64,000 nt of DNA from Tetragonia tetragonoides (taxonomy: Eukaryota; Streptophyta; Magnoliopsida; Caryophyllales; Aizoaceae): NCBI GenBank assembly GCA_038025085.1, contig CM076145.1, positions 14,295,000-14,358,999 on the forward strand, read 5' to 3'. The notes beneath the pieces are model-generated. The model made no database searches. It was not told the DNA's origin and saw only the letters and a list, made by a program, of their open reading frames with translations. This document shows positions 44,331 to 55,559 of this stretch, piece by piece (within the stretch, counting starts at the first letter, position 1; each line of letters opens with the position of its first letter). The position numbers and the translations under genes were made by a program.

Positions 44331-44740
44331 AATGCGTTGCAGTGCTTTCACATTCAGAAAAAAAAATAATAATAATAATAGTAAAATAAAATAAAAAAAG
44401 AAGTATTAGCTTTAAGTTTATTAGGAAGAGCATAGGTCTCCTAAAGTCGTGGACACCGGATCAGGACTTTTAAAACAAGATGAAGAAGAAGAAGAAGAAG
44501 AAGATGGAGATCAAGAAGAAGAAATTAAGAAAATGAGAAATTAAGCATGTAAAAAAGGAACCAAAGGTAGTTCATTACATTACATGTATTATTAAGAAAA
44601 TTCAAGTAGGGCCACCAAAGTAGATCATATACGTTTGAGTTTTAGGATCAATTTCATCCTCAACACCATAGTCACGACTATTGGCAAAGAGTTCAGTTTC
44701 AGCATGCACAAAAGTCTGGGTTTGATCCAGCACAACCACA
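44331..44740. other. Non-coding spacer with AAT and GAA microsatellites
   Basis: Short AAT run at 44367-44382 and GAA/AAG run at 44480-44530. No gene. Its last bases (ACA 44738-44740) are the CACTA target duplication. Confidence 0.6.
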
Positions 44741-45924
44741 CACTACAACAAAAACCTCCAGTATTGACGGATTTTTTTGTGACGGGTGGTCCAAATGCCA
44801 CCAATATTGCTGCAGGTTAAGCCGTCACTAAATATTGTTACAACTTAACACGTCACAAAATCCAAAAAGTTGAAAAACCTAAAATTTGGGCCCGCAAATT
44901 TCACTTCTATCCCTTTCAGCGCCTCATTTCTTGTTTTGTTTTTTTTCATTTTGCATTATGTTATTGAAATACCCCGAATATTTATAATATTTCATTTTGC
45001 ATTTTCCTTATGAATTGGTGTTTGAAAAGGAAAAGATATTATCCTTGTGATAGTTTCCTTAATTGAGTTGTTTTGTAGTTGGATTAGCATTCTAACTAGG
45101 TCAAGGATTCCTGACCACTATAAATTCCCTTGACACTCCTATATTTGATTCTTTTCCTCTCCATTCGTGCCCTAGTGATTCCATAAAGCTCACTCACATT
45201 TTTTTTGTCTATTACAAGCCTCACAAAAACCCTGAAAACTATTCAACACACACTGTAGGATTGAAAACTCTGTTTCTCCTTTTTTACTTATCGTGTGGAC
45301 TTGAAATATGGATATGTTTAGAACCCAATGTCTACAACCATACCGCAAAGTTTCATAATTTTTTGAGATCATTTGATACCCAAAAAATTTTTTCTCTTCA
45401 AGCAACGCAGTGCTGATCTGAGATTCAGATCCGCCTAATTTGTTCTACATATCTCAAAAACCTACACATGCTTTGTTCAAACTGTTCGGTGGAACTTAAC
45501 CTTAGTGTGTCCTCATCAAGTATGCCAAATTTTAGAGGATCTCGACTTCGTTTGATGGTCCGTTCGAGCGTTTGTTTCAGATTGCGCGGGTTGATTTCAA
45601 ATTTATTCTTTGTGATTTATGGTGATTGAATCGAAAGGTAACCATCATTCTTATCAGTTGGAGACGTATGATACTGTTATTTGAGTATTTATTATTATGT
45701 AACCTGCATCATCATTGTTTAGAGATCTTTGTTTTTCTTTTTACATGTATTGCTTGGTTTGACATGATACGTGAACGTGATTGAAATTATCGTTCATTAA
45801 TCATTTACATGTTTTTGATTATATTAATATGCTTAAAATGTTGTTTAACTCGATGATAGTTTATAATAGATTGTGATATGGAAATGGAATAAATGCAAAT
45901 GAGCATACTTTGAGATAGATGCTT

Positions 45925-48611
45925 TGTAACACCCGTAATTTTCGACTAAAATAGATAAATAAAGATAATTAAAACTCGAGCCAAAATTTCGGCAATAGTC
46001 ATCCCAAGTTATCGACTTTACAAAACCTGCTTAAACAGAATATTAAAACGAAATTCAATCAACCCAGCGGAAGACTAATAAAATCCGGGTGCTACTGCCA
46101 CACTCACTCATACGAATGAGTGTAAGGCTCTTCAAACTAACTTCTAGTAATTATTTTGTGAATTACTATAATGGTCTATTTATTACATTTAATCAGTAAA
46201 CTAAAAACATAATTTAAACCTAAAAGCAAGCTCTTCTTGCCGAGACTCTATCCGGCTATTATCTGGAGCGTCCTCACCACAAAATAACCCGCATATAAAT
46301 AATCTCCACCAAGAAAAGACATGATTCACATCGTGGATGAAAGCCCAGAGTAATCTACATCTATCAAGTAAACACTATTTCAAATCCATTTCAACCCATA
46401 CATGTATTGCCATAAATCATAATAAGGAGTCAAGTAGGTATTATTTAAACATGCATCTAATTCTTATGGCTTCCCAATAAAGAGAATACCAAAAGTGACC
46501 AAACATAAAAACTAGAAAACATACACGGTTACCTATCGCCATCTTAAACATGCCTTCTCAATTGTGCCTTCTCAACTGTTCTACAGGTAGGATCTTTCAT
46601 TTAACTTAACACTTACATCAACAAATTCATGTAATAGCAACTGACCCAACACTGATCTCACTTATATAAGCATAAATATCTCATAACTTTAAATATAGCT
46701 GAAAACTATTTTGCTCAAAACTTTATAGTATAAGCATAACAAGGAAACTGTAATTGTACTGGATTGGATTTGAACTAGTGCATACCTACAGACTCGTCAG
46801 CCAGACAACCTTTACTTTTGTACAGGCCTACAGACTTCTCAGCTCTGCACCTAATAGCTTATGGTAGGCCTACAGACTAGTCGCAAGCCTACAGACTCGT
46901 CAGCTTTGCGTCTTTAACTTATTGCATGCCTACAGACTCGCCAGCAATGCAATCTATACTTTGTGGGCCTACAGACTCGTCAGCCACACAACTGTTAACT
47001 GTTGCAGACCTACAGACTCGTCAGTCATGCAACCTGAAACTTATTGTAGGCTTACAAACTCGTCGGCCGTACAATACTTTACTTTTGTGCAAGCCTACAG
47101 ACTCGTCAGCATTGCACCTTTATTCTTATTGCAGACTTACAGACTCGTCAGTCATGCAATACTTCTTATGGGCCTATAGACTCGTCATCCGCATAAGGAC
47201 TAGCTAGCTCAATGGTAGATACTTGAACTCTTAAGTCTCATTAAACAGCTATATTTATCTTTGTTCTCTTGCCTTGTGATAATCAACTTACTCATTCTCA
47301 CGCTTTTAACTTGAACTAACGATAGAACTAGAGCACATACTTCTTGCTATGATTCCTCTTTAACTCACTTCATAACTAATTAAGTCATGATCTTATAAAA
47401 GTATGTATTATGCCTACCATTAAACTGGAATCAAACTTTTAAACTACCTATTCAATCATGAGCACATTCTACATGAGTATATACTTTTAACATTGTCCAC
47501 CCTGCATGACTACTTGCAAAGTTGACTTCGTCAAAGCTGTTCTCAAAATTCTGGCATATAAATTTGTTTTTTTTTTTCCACCATAAGGTTATTCTCCACC
47601 ATTTAACTAGTTTAAGGTTTAAGTCATGCTTAGTCACATAGATTGATTCCCACATAAAACATACAGGTTGTAATTTCCACAATGCTACAAGTATAATTAT
47701 AATTTCCTCCAGTAGCAATTCTTCATCTTCTTAATGTAATCAACAGGATGGTAGCTAGTAAAAGGAATTACAGTAACTATAGCTTTACCCTGCTCATTAG
47801 TAGCTAATCCAAAATTAAATACGCATATCTACCTCATGATTAAATCAAGTCATCTGTGCTCATGAGACAATTATTACTCACACAAAATTAACTGGAGTTT
47901 CAAGTAAAACAACAACTGTTCGAATCCATATTCACAATAATCAATCACCCACACATAATTTTACCCAAAAGAAGTTAAAGTGGAACTGTACATAACAGAT
48001 AAGGTTACCTTAATTGCGATTGACCTTCTAATTACCAATACCCACCAGCTAATTCTTCAAAATCTGTACTGAACAAACCCCAAAAGAGTCGCTAGTGGCG
48101 AATAGGCTGGTGGTCCGTCTTCTCACAAGGGCTGTTGGGCGTCCGTGTTACTAAAGTTACGGCTGATTTGGGGCTGGACGAGGCACGAAGGAGCACTGGC
48201 GAACGGTGCCGGTGACTGATGACAAGCTCACAAGCGGTGTTGATGGCGTTGATGATGGGTGATGCGCGATGGTGGATGATGGATTTTTGGTTCTAATCCT
48301 TGATACCCAGTGAAGATGTGAAAGAAAAGTCATAAAAGAACGAATGGAGACTATGGAGTGTCGGTATAAGTAGAGCAATTGGATTTTAATTTGTACATGG
48401 GTCAATACTATTAGATAGGCAAACAAAAGTGGCTACTCTTCAAGATAATGTTTTCCTAACTCAAGTTTAATAATTATCCCAATTTCCTTTGTAGCACATA
48501 ATCATTTATTATTAAAAATATCAATATCTAACAAACAATAAACTACTAGCCACCTTTTTTTTTTTTTTTGTTCATAATTTAGAAAATGCTGTAGACATAC
48601 CAGGCATTACA
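45925..48611 (-). repeat. Solo LTR (Tekay/Del-like), minus strand, 2687 bp
   Basis: Target duplication TGCTT at 45920-45924 and 48612-48616. On the minus strand it begins TGTAATGCCTGGTATG and ends AAAATTACGGGTGTTACA. Its end region (45925-46150) is the inverted counterpart of 49640-49757. It contains the hairpin-repeat array at 46785-47190. The long length and lack of any gag/pol fit a solo LTR. Confidence 0.72.
46785..47190. repeat. Array of about 11 repeats with conserved loop and covarying arms
   Basis: The 16-nt core CCTACAGACTCGTCAG recurs at about 46785, 46827, 46869, 46888, 46929, 46968, 47009, 47050, 47094, 47136 and 47171, about every 40 bp. The flanks change from copy to copy, but in most copies the left and right flank are complementary to each other, so each can fold into a short hairpin. 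See the findings for the arm pairs. The plus-strand frame across it (46922-47207) is most likely incidental. Confidence 0.85.
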
Positions 48612-49757
48612 TGCTTGTTTACTCTATTTGAGATGACTAGATGAGTATTTTAAGAGTAGTTTATGGTCACTATTTGAGTGAAAGACAACCCGAGAATATA
48701 TTATACTTTGGGAACCGTGCCAACTTTGTGATTTATATATCATTATAGACCCGAATGGGTGTGTGATTGAGGATACAAATTATTTATCCTTGGTGCGTAA
48801 TCGATTGAGGTATGAACTTGAGAATGAGTTGATACAATTTATTTCGGTTTGAGCCTCGTTAGGTTTATTAGCTCGCTACTAAGACTTTGACATGTTGGCG
48901 AGTAGCCTAAGAGATTGACTCTTAGGTGATGAGTAAACTATTTTTATGAAAATTGGAATCTCGTAATGATTCGATTATGAATTGGTCTGAGAGTGGACTT
49001 TTGAGAGCCTGTGATGGCTATGTTATTGTGAGCCTCTTATTGCTATGTTATTGAGAATCTGTGATGGTTATGGTTATGTTATTGATATTGATTTTGCGGA
49101 ATTTACCGCCAGTTCGCTTTCCTCATGTCCAAGGCTAGGAGTTAATGATCAAGAGCTAATGGCATAAGTATTGGGCTAATTGAGTGAATAGCAAAGTGAT
49201 ATTCAAGAGCATTTGGGATTTGGGACGTTATAGTTATATTCCTTGAGATTGTTTGTAAGGTCTAAGAAGACCTAAGTTGTGTATTGACTATGTGGCACAA
49301 TTGCACTTATAGCTTTTGAATATATTTATATGAAACTATGACATTGTTTATTGTTCGATGAAATGTTGAGGTACTCAGCCTTGCTGGCTGGTTGCTTTTG
49401 TGCTACTTGTGTTTGTTGTCCATTTCTCTTCAATGGTGGGCCTATGATGAACCTGTACGAAATTCATTTGTATGGGGGAGTAGATTGGTGATTTGCTTAG
49501 AGGTTGCATTGAATATCAAGTTTGGACGATCGAATGGAGCTACCAAGAAGTTGATCTTGTATATTTTGTGTTCATCATTTGTAATGAATAGTCATTTATT
49601 ATAGTTTCGAGTTTGTTGTGAGTTGTATCTTAGCCTTGCACTCATTCGTTGGGGTGAGTGTGGCGATAACGTCCTGGATTGTGTGTATAAGTCTTCCACT
49701 GTTGTAATTATTATTGGTTTATAAAAGTTTAATTGGTCCCGAAATCCGGGGTGTTAA

Positions 49758-50108
49758 AGTTATTTACTAGCTAACATTGATTTTTTTTTTATTTATTTGA
49801 TAGAGACAAACCTTATTTCATATCTAGGGTTTTTTGTTAGTTTCATCCCATACTCACCTGCCTCATTCTCATTATTTCCTCTTCTCCTCACAGATCTTCT
49901 TCTCCATGCCTTTCATCTTTCTTGCCCATATCTTTCAGACTAAACATGCCAGAATTTGGGATTTGAAGAAAGCAACCAATAATTACCAATTATTTGTGAA
50001 GGAAACAGTTGGGATTTTAAGTTAAGGTTCCAATGGAAAAAACCCAGATCTGTAAATTGAGCCATTAATACAAGAGTAAGAATGATGAAACTTTGGGGCT
50101 TTTGGTTG
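49758..50108. other. CACTA interior left of the Gypsy insertion
   Basis: Mixed composition. A possible splice-acceptor-like TTCTCCTCACAG near 49892. No identifiable gene. It continues at 53843. Confidence 0.4.
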
Positions 50109-50113
50109 CCTGA

Positions 50114-50623
50114 TGTCACGGTCCGCCTTTTCAAGTTGCGGGACGTGCAGCGCACTCTTGTCTCCTAGCGGCAAGAGTGCCAGCCGTACACAAGGAACGT
50201 CTTCGGGGTGTCCGTGGACACAAGAGAGTGAGGGAGGGACGGAGTTTGAGAGAGGGGTTGGATGATAAAAGCAATCAATACAGTTTAACAACAACAAGTA
50301 TTGACATCAATACATCGATATGGAGGACTGATTCCCCCATAAAGAGTCCTTAGAGCTTTATTCATTCTGACAGGAGTAGACATCAAGAGTGCATAACTTT
50401 CATACTCAACATCTACTCCTAAAAGTAAAAAGACTAGAAAGCTTAAAGACATGTCCAAGGGGCGACACGCAGGAAGCGCCTTAGAGACATGTTAGGAAAG
50501 AACTAGAAAGCTTAAAGACATGTCCAAGGGTCAACACGCAGGAAGCGCCTTAGAGACATGTTACATTACAAGGAAAGTAAAGGAAAGCAGTAAATTACAA
50601 GGTGTAAAGGGCGGAACCTAACA
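50114..50623 (-). repeat. 3' LTR of the deleted Gypsy element
   Basis: 510 bp. It includes a near-duplicated 60-bp segment (CTTAAAGACATGTCCAAGGG at about 50440 and 50510). Confidence 0.93.
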
Positions 50624-50664
50624 TTCACCCCCACTAAAGTTGTCGACGTCCTTGGCGACGTGAT

Positions 50665-51649
50665 TTAGACATCAAGTGTCGGGGACGGCTTGGTGCGGAT
50701 GTTGGCCCGGTGTGACTTGTTGCGGGCGGAGTCCTCTGGATCTGCATGGTACGGCTTCAAGCGACTCACATGAAAGACAGGGTGTACTTTCATCCAAGTC
50801 GGGGGTTCCACTTTGTAAGCCGACTTGCCCAACCGTTTTGTGATAAGGATAGGGCCTTCATATTTGCGAACTAACCGCTTGTCACTTCCTCTAAGGAACC
50901 GCATCTGCTCTGGGAGGATCTTCACCATCACTAGGTCTCCCACTTCGAACTCTAGTGGCCTTCTCTTCTGATCAGCCCATTTCTTCATGTGTTTTGAAGC
51001 CTTTTCTAAGTAACTCCGAGCAATGTCAGTGTTTTGCTTCCATTCCCTGGTGAAATCATAGGCTTTCTTGCTTCAGCCCTTGTAGTGATCATCCACTGTG
51101 TGTGGTAGGAGAGGTTGTTGTCCTGTGACAACTTCGAAGGGACTTCTGTTGGATGAGGAGCTCTTCTGAGAATTGAAGCAGAGTTGGGCTACATCTAGCA
51201 GTCTGACCCATTCTCTCTGGTTGGCGCTCACGAAGTGACGAAGCTATTCTTCAAGGAGCCCGTTGAACCTTTCTGTCTGTCCATCCGTCTGGGGATGGTA
51301 CGCTGAAGACATGTTTACCTCTGACCCAAGAAGCTTGAAGAGTTCACCCCAAAATATGCCTGTGAACCGAGGGTCTCGGTCATTCACAATGCTCCTCGGC
51401 AGCCCCCAGTACTTGACAATGTGTTTGAAGAAGAGGACGGTTGTCTCTTCTACCCCGGTCGCTTTCGGCATCGGGATGAACGGGGCATACTTCGAGAACC
51501 GATCCACTATCACCATGATCGCCGACAAGGGTCCGGCCTTCGGTAAACCATTAATGAAGTCCATGGAGACACTCTCCCATGGTCTAGTCGGCACTGCGAG
51601 CGGGTTTAGCAAGCCGCCCAGCTTGAATCGATCTGGCTTGTCTTACTAA
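50665..51649 (-). pseudogene. Gypsy integrase core and C-terminal part
   Basis: Minus strand. 51612-51244: RPWESVSMDFINGLPKAG, IVDRFSKYAPFIPMPKA, VNDRDPRFTGIFW and YHPQTDGQTERFN (core D, D, E). 50988-50665: LEFEVGDLVMVKILPEQMRF, KYEGPILITKRLGKSAY, HPVFHVSRLKPYH. A stop near 51240 and a decayed stretch between them break the frame. The C-terminus ends soon after the HVSRLKP block without a recognisable chromodomain. Confidence 0.88.
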
Positions 51650-51682
51650 CACACGAGACACGTTCGAGTATAGCTCATCACA

Positions 51683-52921
51683 TCATCCTTCATCTGGGGC
51701 CAGAAATACCTTTGCTTTAACAAGCTCAAAAGCCCCATATCTCGTCACACAAGATGTCTTCGGCTCGTCCCCTTTTGATATACGAACTTGATGGTACCCC
51801 GACCTCAAATCAAGCTTCGTAAAGTACACAGCATCGCCAAGTTGATCGAACAAGTCAGCAATCAACGGAATAGGATAGTGATTCCTCACCGTCAACTTGT
51901 TGAGCGCCCGATAGTCAATACACAGCCGAAGAGTTCCATCTTGCTTCTTCTGAAACAACAACGTAGCCCCATAGGGTGCTTTGGACGGCCGGATAAATCC
52001 TCCCTTCAATAGACCATCCAACTGTTTCCTCAGTTCAGCCAGCTCGGGAGGTGCCATCTTGTAAGGGCTACGAGCGGGTGGCACGACTCCTGGGATCAAC
52101 TCGATCTGATGATCGACGGATCGGCGAGGGGGGAGGACTTGGGGTAGATCATCAGGCAAGATGTCCTTGAATCCCTCAAGCAGTTCCACTACCTCCGAAG
52201 GCGTGTTCTCATCCCTCCGATCTTCCTTCATCGATAGTGTGGCCAGGAACGACGGTTCACATCTTCTAAGTCCCTTCTCGAACTGCATTGACGAGAGCAT
52301 TTGTCCCTGTCTATTCTCGACCTTCGCGTTCGACGCTTTCACAAGACATGGGCTATCACCCATCACCAACAAGGAACTCAAATGGGGCATGGGCGCCTCT
52401 TTAGACTTGCGGAGGAAGTCCATACCCAATACCATCTTAAAATCATCTAGTGGAGTCACAGTAAGGTCCAATCGACCACTCCATTCCCCTATCCGTGTGA
52501 GAACTCCCTTGGAAATCCCATTAATAGGTCTTGCTGCCGAGTTCACGGCCTTCATGCTGCCGCCAGCGCGGTCCAGCTTGAGTCCCAATCTCTCTGCTTC
52601 CGTGCCGGCCACGAAGTTATGAGTGGCACCCGTGTCAATCATTGCTCGAGTGCTACGTCCATTGACCACTACGTCGACGTACATGAGCTCAGTCGACTTG
52701 GGTTTTAGAGAGGTCTCATCACCCCTCAGGGCGCCCAGTAAATGAACAGCTCCCATGTGTGGTATCTCATCCTCATCCATTTCATTGTTTCTGCTTGTCT
52801 CTCCTTCGTTGGTGCCATCAGACTCCATAGACATCTTAGATAGATTCTGTTGGAGAGCACTCAAGTCTCGGTGAGGGAACTCGGTGTGTTGGTGTGGCCC
52901 TTTGTAGTTGTAGCAACTCAA
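51683..52921 (-). pseudogene. Gypsy protease and truncated reverse transcriptase
   Basis: One 412-residue frame. Protease near residues 90-170: [12 protein letters not shown] (active site), [12 protein letters not shown] from about residue 270: [77 protein letters not shown] block. It stops before the catalytic YLDD, fused to unrelated residues, showing a deletion that removes the rest of RT and RNase H. Confidence 0.88.
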
Positions 52922-53262
52922 CTTCGACGACCATCTTGCCGTGGACGTTTCTGTCCGATTGAACGAAGAGGTTGAACCTGGGGGCCGGTAGGGTTCTTGT
53001 CTACTTCCTTGGAGTCTCTGGCTCCACTGTAGGTCCGGGGCTGAGGGGGCTTCACCCGTCTCGGCCCTGATCCACCACTACCGCTAGCAACGGTCCGGTT
53101 AATCGTAGCATACTGATCCCACAACGCTTGGAGTTGATTGTGGATGTGGTCAAGCTCCTCCCACAAGCTTGCGGAGGATATATCGTGCACTTGGGCCTCC
53201 AATGCATTGATTCGGGCATCCGAACCGATCACAAGTTTCTCTAGCTCTTCCATGGTCACCAT
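52918..53262 (-). pseudogene. Gypsy gag, internally deleted
   Basis: 114 residues, MVTMEELEKLVIGSDARINA... (coiled coil), then a Gly/Ser/Pro/Arg-rich stretch. The gag core expected in a full element is missing, and the frame nearly joins the protease frame. The PBS lies just upstream at 53314-53325. Confidence 0.72.
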
Positions 53263-53327
53263 GGTTTCGAATTCAAACTAGCAACCTTTCACTGAGCGTG
53301 CTTCTCTCGCTGCGCTCTGATACCAAC

Positions 53328-53837
53328 TGTCACGGTCCGCCTTTTCAAGTTGCGGGACGTGCGGCGCGCTCTTGTCTCCTAAAGGCAAGAGTGCCAGCCG
53401 TATACAAGGAACGTCTTCGGGGTGTCCGTGGACACAAGAGAGTGAGGGAGGGAGGGAGTTTGAGAGAGGGGTTGGATGATGAAAGCAATCAATACAGTTT
53501 AACAACAACAAGCATTGACATCAATACATCGATATGGAGGACTGATTCCCCCATAAAGAGTCCTTAGAGCTTTATTCATTCTGACAAGAGTAGACATCAA
53601 GAGTGCATAACTTTCATACTCAACATCTACTCCTAAAGATAAAAAGACTAGAAAGTTTAAAGACATGTCCAAGGGTCGACACGCAGGAAGCGCCTTAGAG
53701 ACATGTTAGGAAAGAACTAGAAAGCTTAAAGACATGTCCAAGGGTCAACACGCAGTAAGCACCTTAGAGGCATGTTACATTACAAGGAAATTAAAGGAAA
53801 GCAGTAAATTACAAGGTGTAAAGAGCGGAACCTAACA
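53328..53837 (-). repeat. 5' LTR of the deleted Gypsy element
   Basis: 510 bp, same ends as the partner at 50114-50623, followed by the CCTGA duplication. Confidence 0.93.
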
Positions 53838-53842
53838 CCTGA

Positions 53843-54660
53843 CATACTCGAATCAACAGGAAGTGAGTTCAGCTTCCACGGACCACTGATTGGTTGAGAG
53901 TGAAGGGCACCAGAGGTAGGACCTCATCTACGTCCTGATTGTCGAACTTTGGCTGAGTTTCTCAAATATCAAGGTTCAATATTTACTTGTATATCTGAAT
54001 TCTAATATTCCTTCTTGGGTTCTTCTTTTGTTGTCTTCTAGTTTGATTATACAACAATTTTATTGTTAGTTTGTCACTTTCTGATATCCAATGTATAAGG
54101 CTTTGTGGTTAACAGGATCTCCAGTGCATAGTGCTTGTTTTGATCTATCATCTTCTTATTGAGTATTTCCTCTGTTCTTTTGCTCCTCAAATTTATGTAT
54201 ATTGGTTTCTTCTGTTAACCCAGGTTATATCTCCTTTTATTAAAATTTTTGCATGATTTAGGGGGCACAGACCAAGTGCAAGAAAACTTGAAGGGTGAAC
54301 GTTGCTGCTCTTCTATTAGTTGGTGAGGGAAAATGGTGTTGTAAATAACATAAGGTTCTGTATGACTGTATTTATGATTTTGGAAACGTTTAGGCTTTAG
54401 TTGAGGGGATTTCTTTTTCTTTTTAATGGAAAGGAAAGTATGTTCTTGAAAAGGTTGTTCTCCAATGTATATAGAGGATGTGACTATCGTTATATATTTC
54501 ATTTTGTGCTCCTTTATGAAGTTGTATATACAAGATTTCTCCTTATATAATGAAATTATTTTTTGTTACTTTGTGCTTTCGGCTTAGTGCCCAGAATTTG
54601 CAATGTAGGATAAGGAGCACAAATAGATTGGAAAAAGGAGATACAGATAAAAATTAACTC
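53843..54660. other. CACTA interior right of the Gypsy insertion
   Basis: AT-rich. No identifiable gene or domain in six frames. Subterminal GTGACG motifs begin near 54660. Confidence 0.45.
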
Positions 54661-54891
54661 GTGACAAATGGGTAAATTGCCAGAAAGCTTGTGACGGATT
54701 TAATTGAAGCAAATTTTGTGCCAGCTATGCATGTCACAAATTATAGTGACGGTTTCAATCGTCACATTTATTTTACTGACACCCGTATTAACGACGCGTG
54801 GTCCAGCAGTCACAATTTTTTTAATGACGTTTATAAACCTCACACTATGCTAAAACAATCGTCACTACTGGGATCTTTTCTTGTAGTGACA

Positions 54892-55490
54892 TTTGTGCAA
54901 AATGCAAGTTGGTTGGGTACAGGTCAATACCGAGGGTATATACCAGTCACATATCTGATGGTGGCAGAGTTTCCTATACTTTCCCTCTACATGCTGCGTA
55001 TGATGTTGCACTTTGCATTCCTTGCAAAATTTTCTGTGGGAAAAATCCTACTACTGTCTTATTTGAACCCACTGCCAGCCACCAATTTCAATTCTTTACA
55101 TCATGTTTGTATGTTATTCATAGTGTTTGGATAACAACGAACCGAAAGACAGTAATTAGTCAGGACAGATCAGAGAAAAATATCACCTTGTTTTCATCTA
55201 AGACATCAAGACATGTTAAAACGAGTCGAGTTCTAAGAATTGAGAGTTCAACGAGCTTTGTGCTCGAGATGCTCAATTAACACCCCTAGGCCCGATTGCG
55301 AATCCATTTAATTTGAATAGATTTCCGACTTGGGATACATACGCTTTTCTCTCCGACTTGGGATACTGGTGTGAGTATCATGTCGAGGGGAATATCTGAT
55401 GTGACGCTTTATGAATCCGCATTTATTATTGAAACTTTGCATGGCCCCGGCCTGTGAAAATGATAATGGACTAGTATTAAGCTCTTATAC
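54892..55490 (+). other. Unassigned stretch with overlapping frames
   Basis: Two overlapping plus-strand frames (54691-55134 and 54909-55280) start inside the CACTA end. Neither shows a domain I recognise. Part of 55290-55370 has a short duplicated phrase, GACTTGGGATAC. Possibly decayed coding DNA. Confidence 0.3.
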
Positions 55491-55559
55491 TACATCTTAA
55501 GGATCCGAATGCACCAATATAATGTAGTGATAAAATGACTTATTAACATTTTATTATTT

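Larger units (their letters stand above)
44959..49757 (+). repeat. Solo LTR (Tekay/Del-like), split by a second LTR
   Basis: Starts TGTTATTGAAATACCCCG, ends CCCGAAATCCGGGGTGTTA. The 3' part (49640-49757) holds the CACTCATTCG...GAGTGTGGC block typical of the ends of such LTRs. A TATA-like ACTATAAATTCCC is near 45116. Without the nested LTR it is about 2.1 kb. No clean target duplication found. No internal region or PBS follows, hence solo. Confidence 0.6.
50114..53837 (-). mobile_element. Internally deleted chromovirus-like Ty3/Gypsy element, 3724 bp
   Basis: Target duplication CCTGA at 50109-50113 and 53838-53842. Two 510-bp LTRs (50114-50623, 53328-53837; TGTCACGGTCCG...CGGAACCTAACA) differ at roughly 18 sites by eye. 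PBS TGGTATCAGAGC (53314-53325 on the minus strand, initiator Met) and polypurine tract AGTGGGGGTGAA (50624-50635). The internal 2.7 kb holds a shortened gag, protease, the N-terminal half of RT, and integrase core and C-terminus. The middle of RT through RNase H is missing, so it is non-autonomous. Confidence 0.92.
44741..54888. mobile_element. CACTA-type element of about 10 kb acting as host for three LTR insertions
   Basis: Termini CACTACAACAAAAACC (44741) and, on the other strand from 54888, CACTACAAGAAAAGATCC. Target duplication ACA at 44738-44740 and 54889-54891. Subterminal GTGACG/CGTCAC motifs lie at 44770-44870 and 54660-54870. The inside is mostly later insertions: solo LTRs 44959-49757 and 45925-48611, Gypsy 50114-53837. 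The remaining own sequence (about 49758-50108 and 53843-54660) shows no transposase; it is a non-autonomous element swollen by nesting. Confidence 0.85.

Noticed and set aside
45190..45405. Short minus-strand ORF in the solo LTR
   Set aside because: 71 residues, no domain, inside LTR sequence.
46785..47190. Hammerhead-ribozyme core in the repeat array
   Set aside because: The minus strand of each unit reads CTGACGAGTCTGTAGG, which resembles the CUGANGA core with a tiny stem II, but the required GAAA after stem II and a cleavage-site stem are missing. Structure search with a hammerhead covariance model would settle it.
46922..47207. Protein with AYRLVSHA-like repeats
   Set aside because: Reading frame across the hairpin array slips between units and the arms vary in a way explained by base pairing, not by codons.
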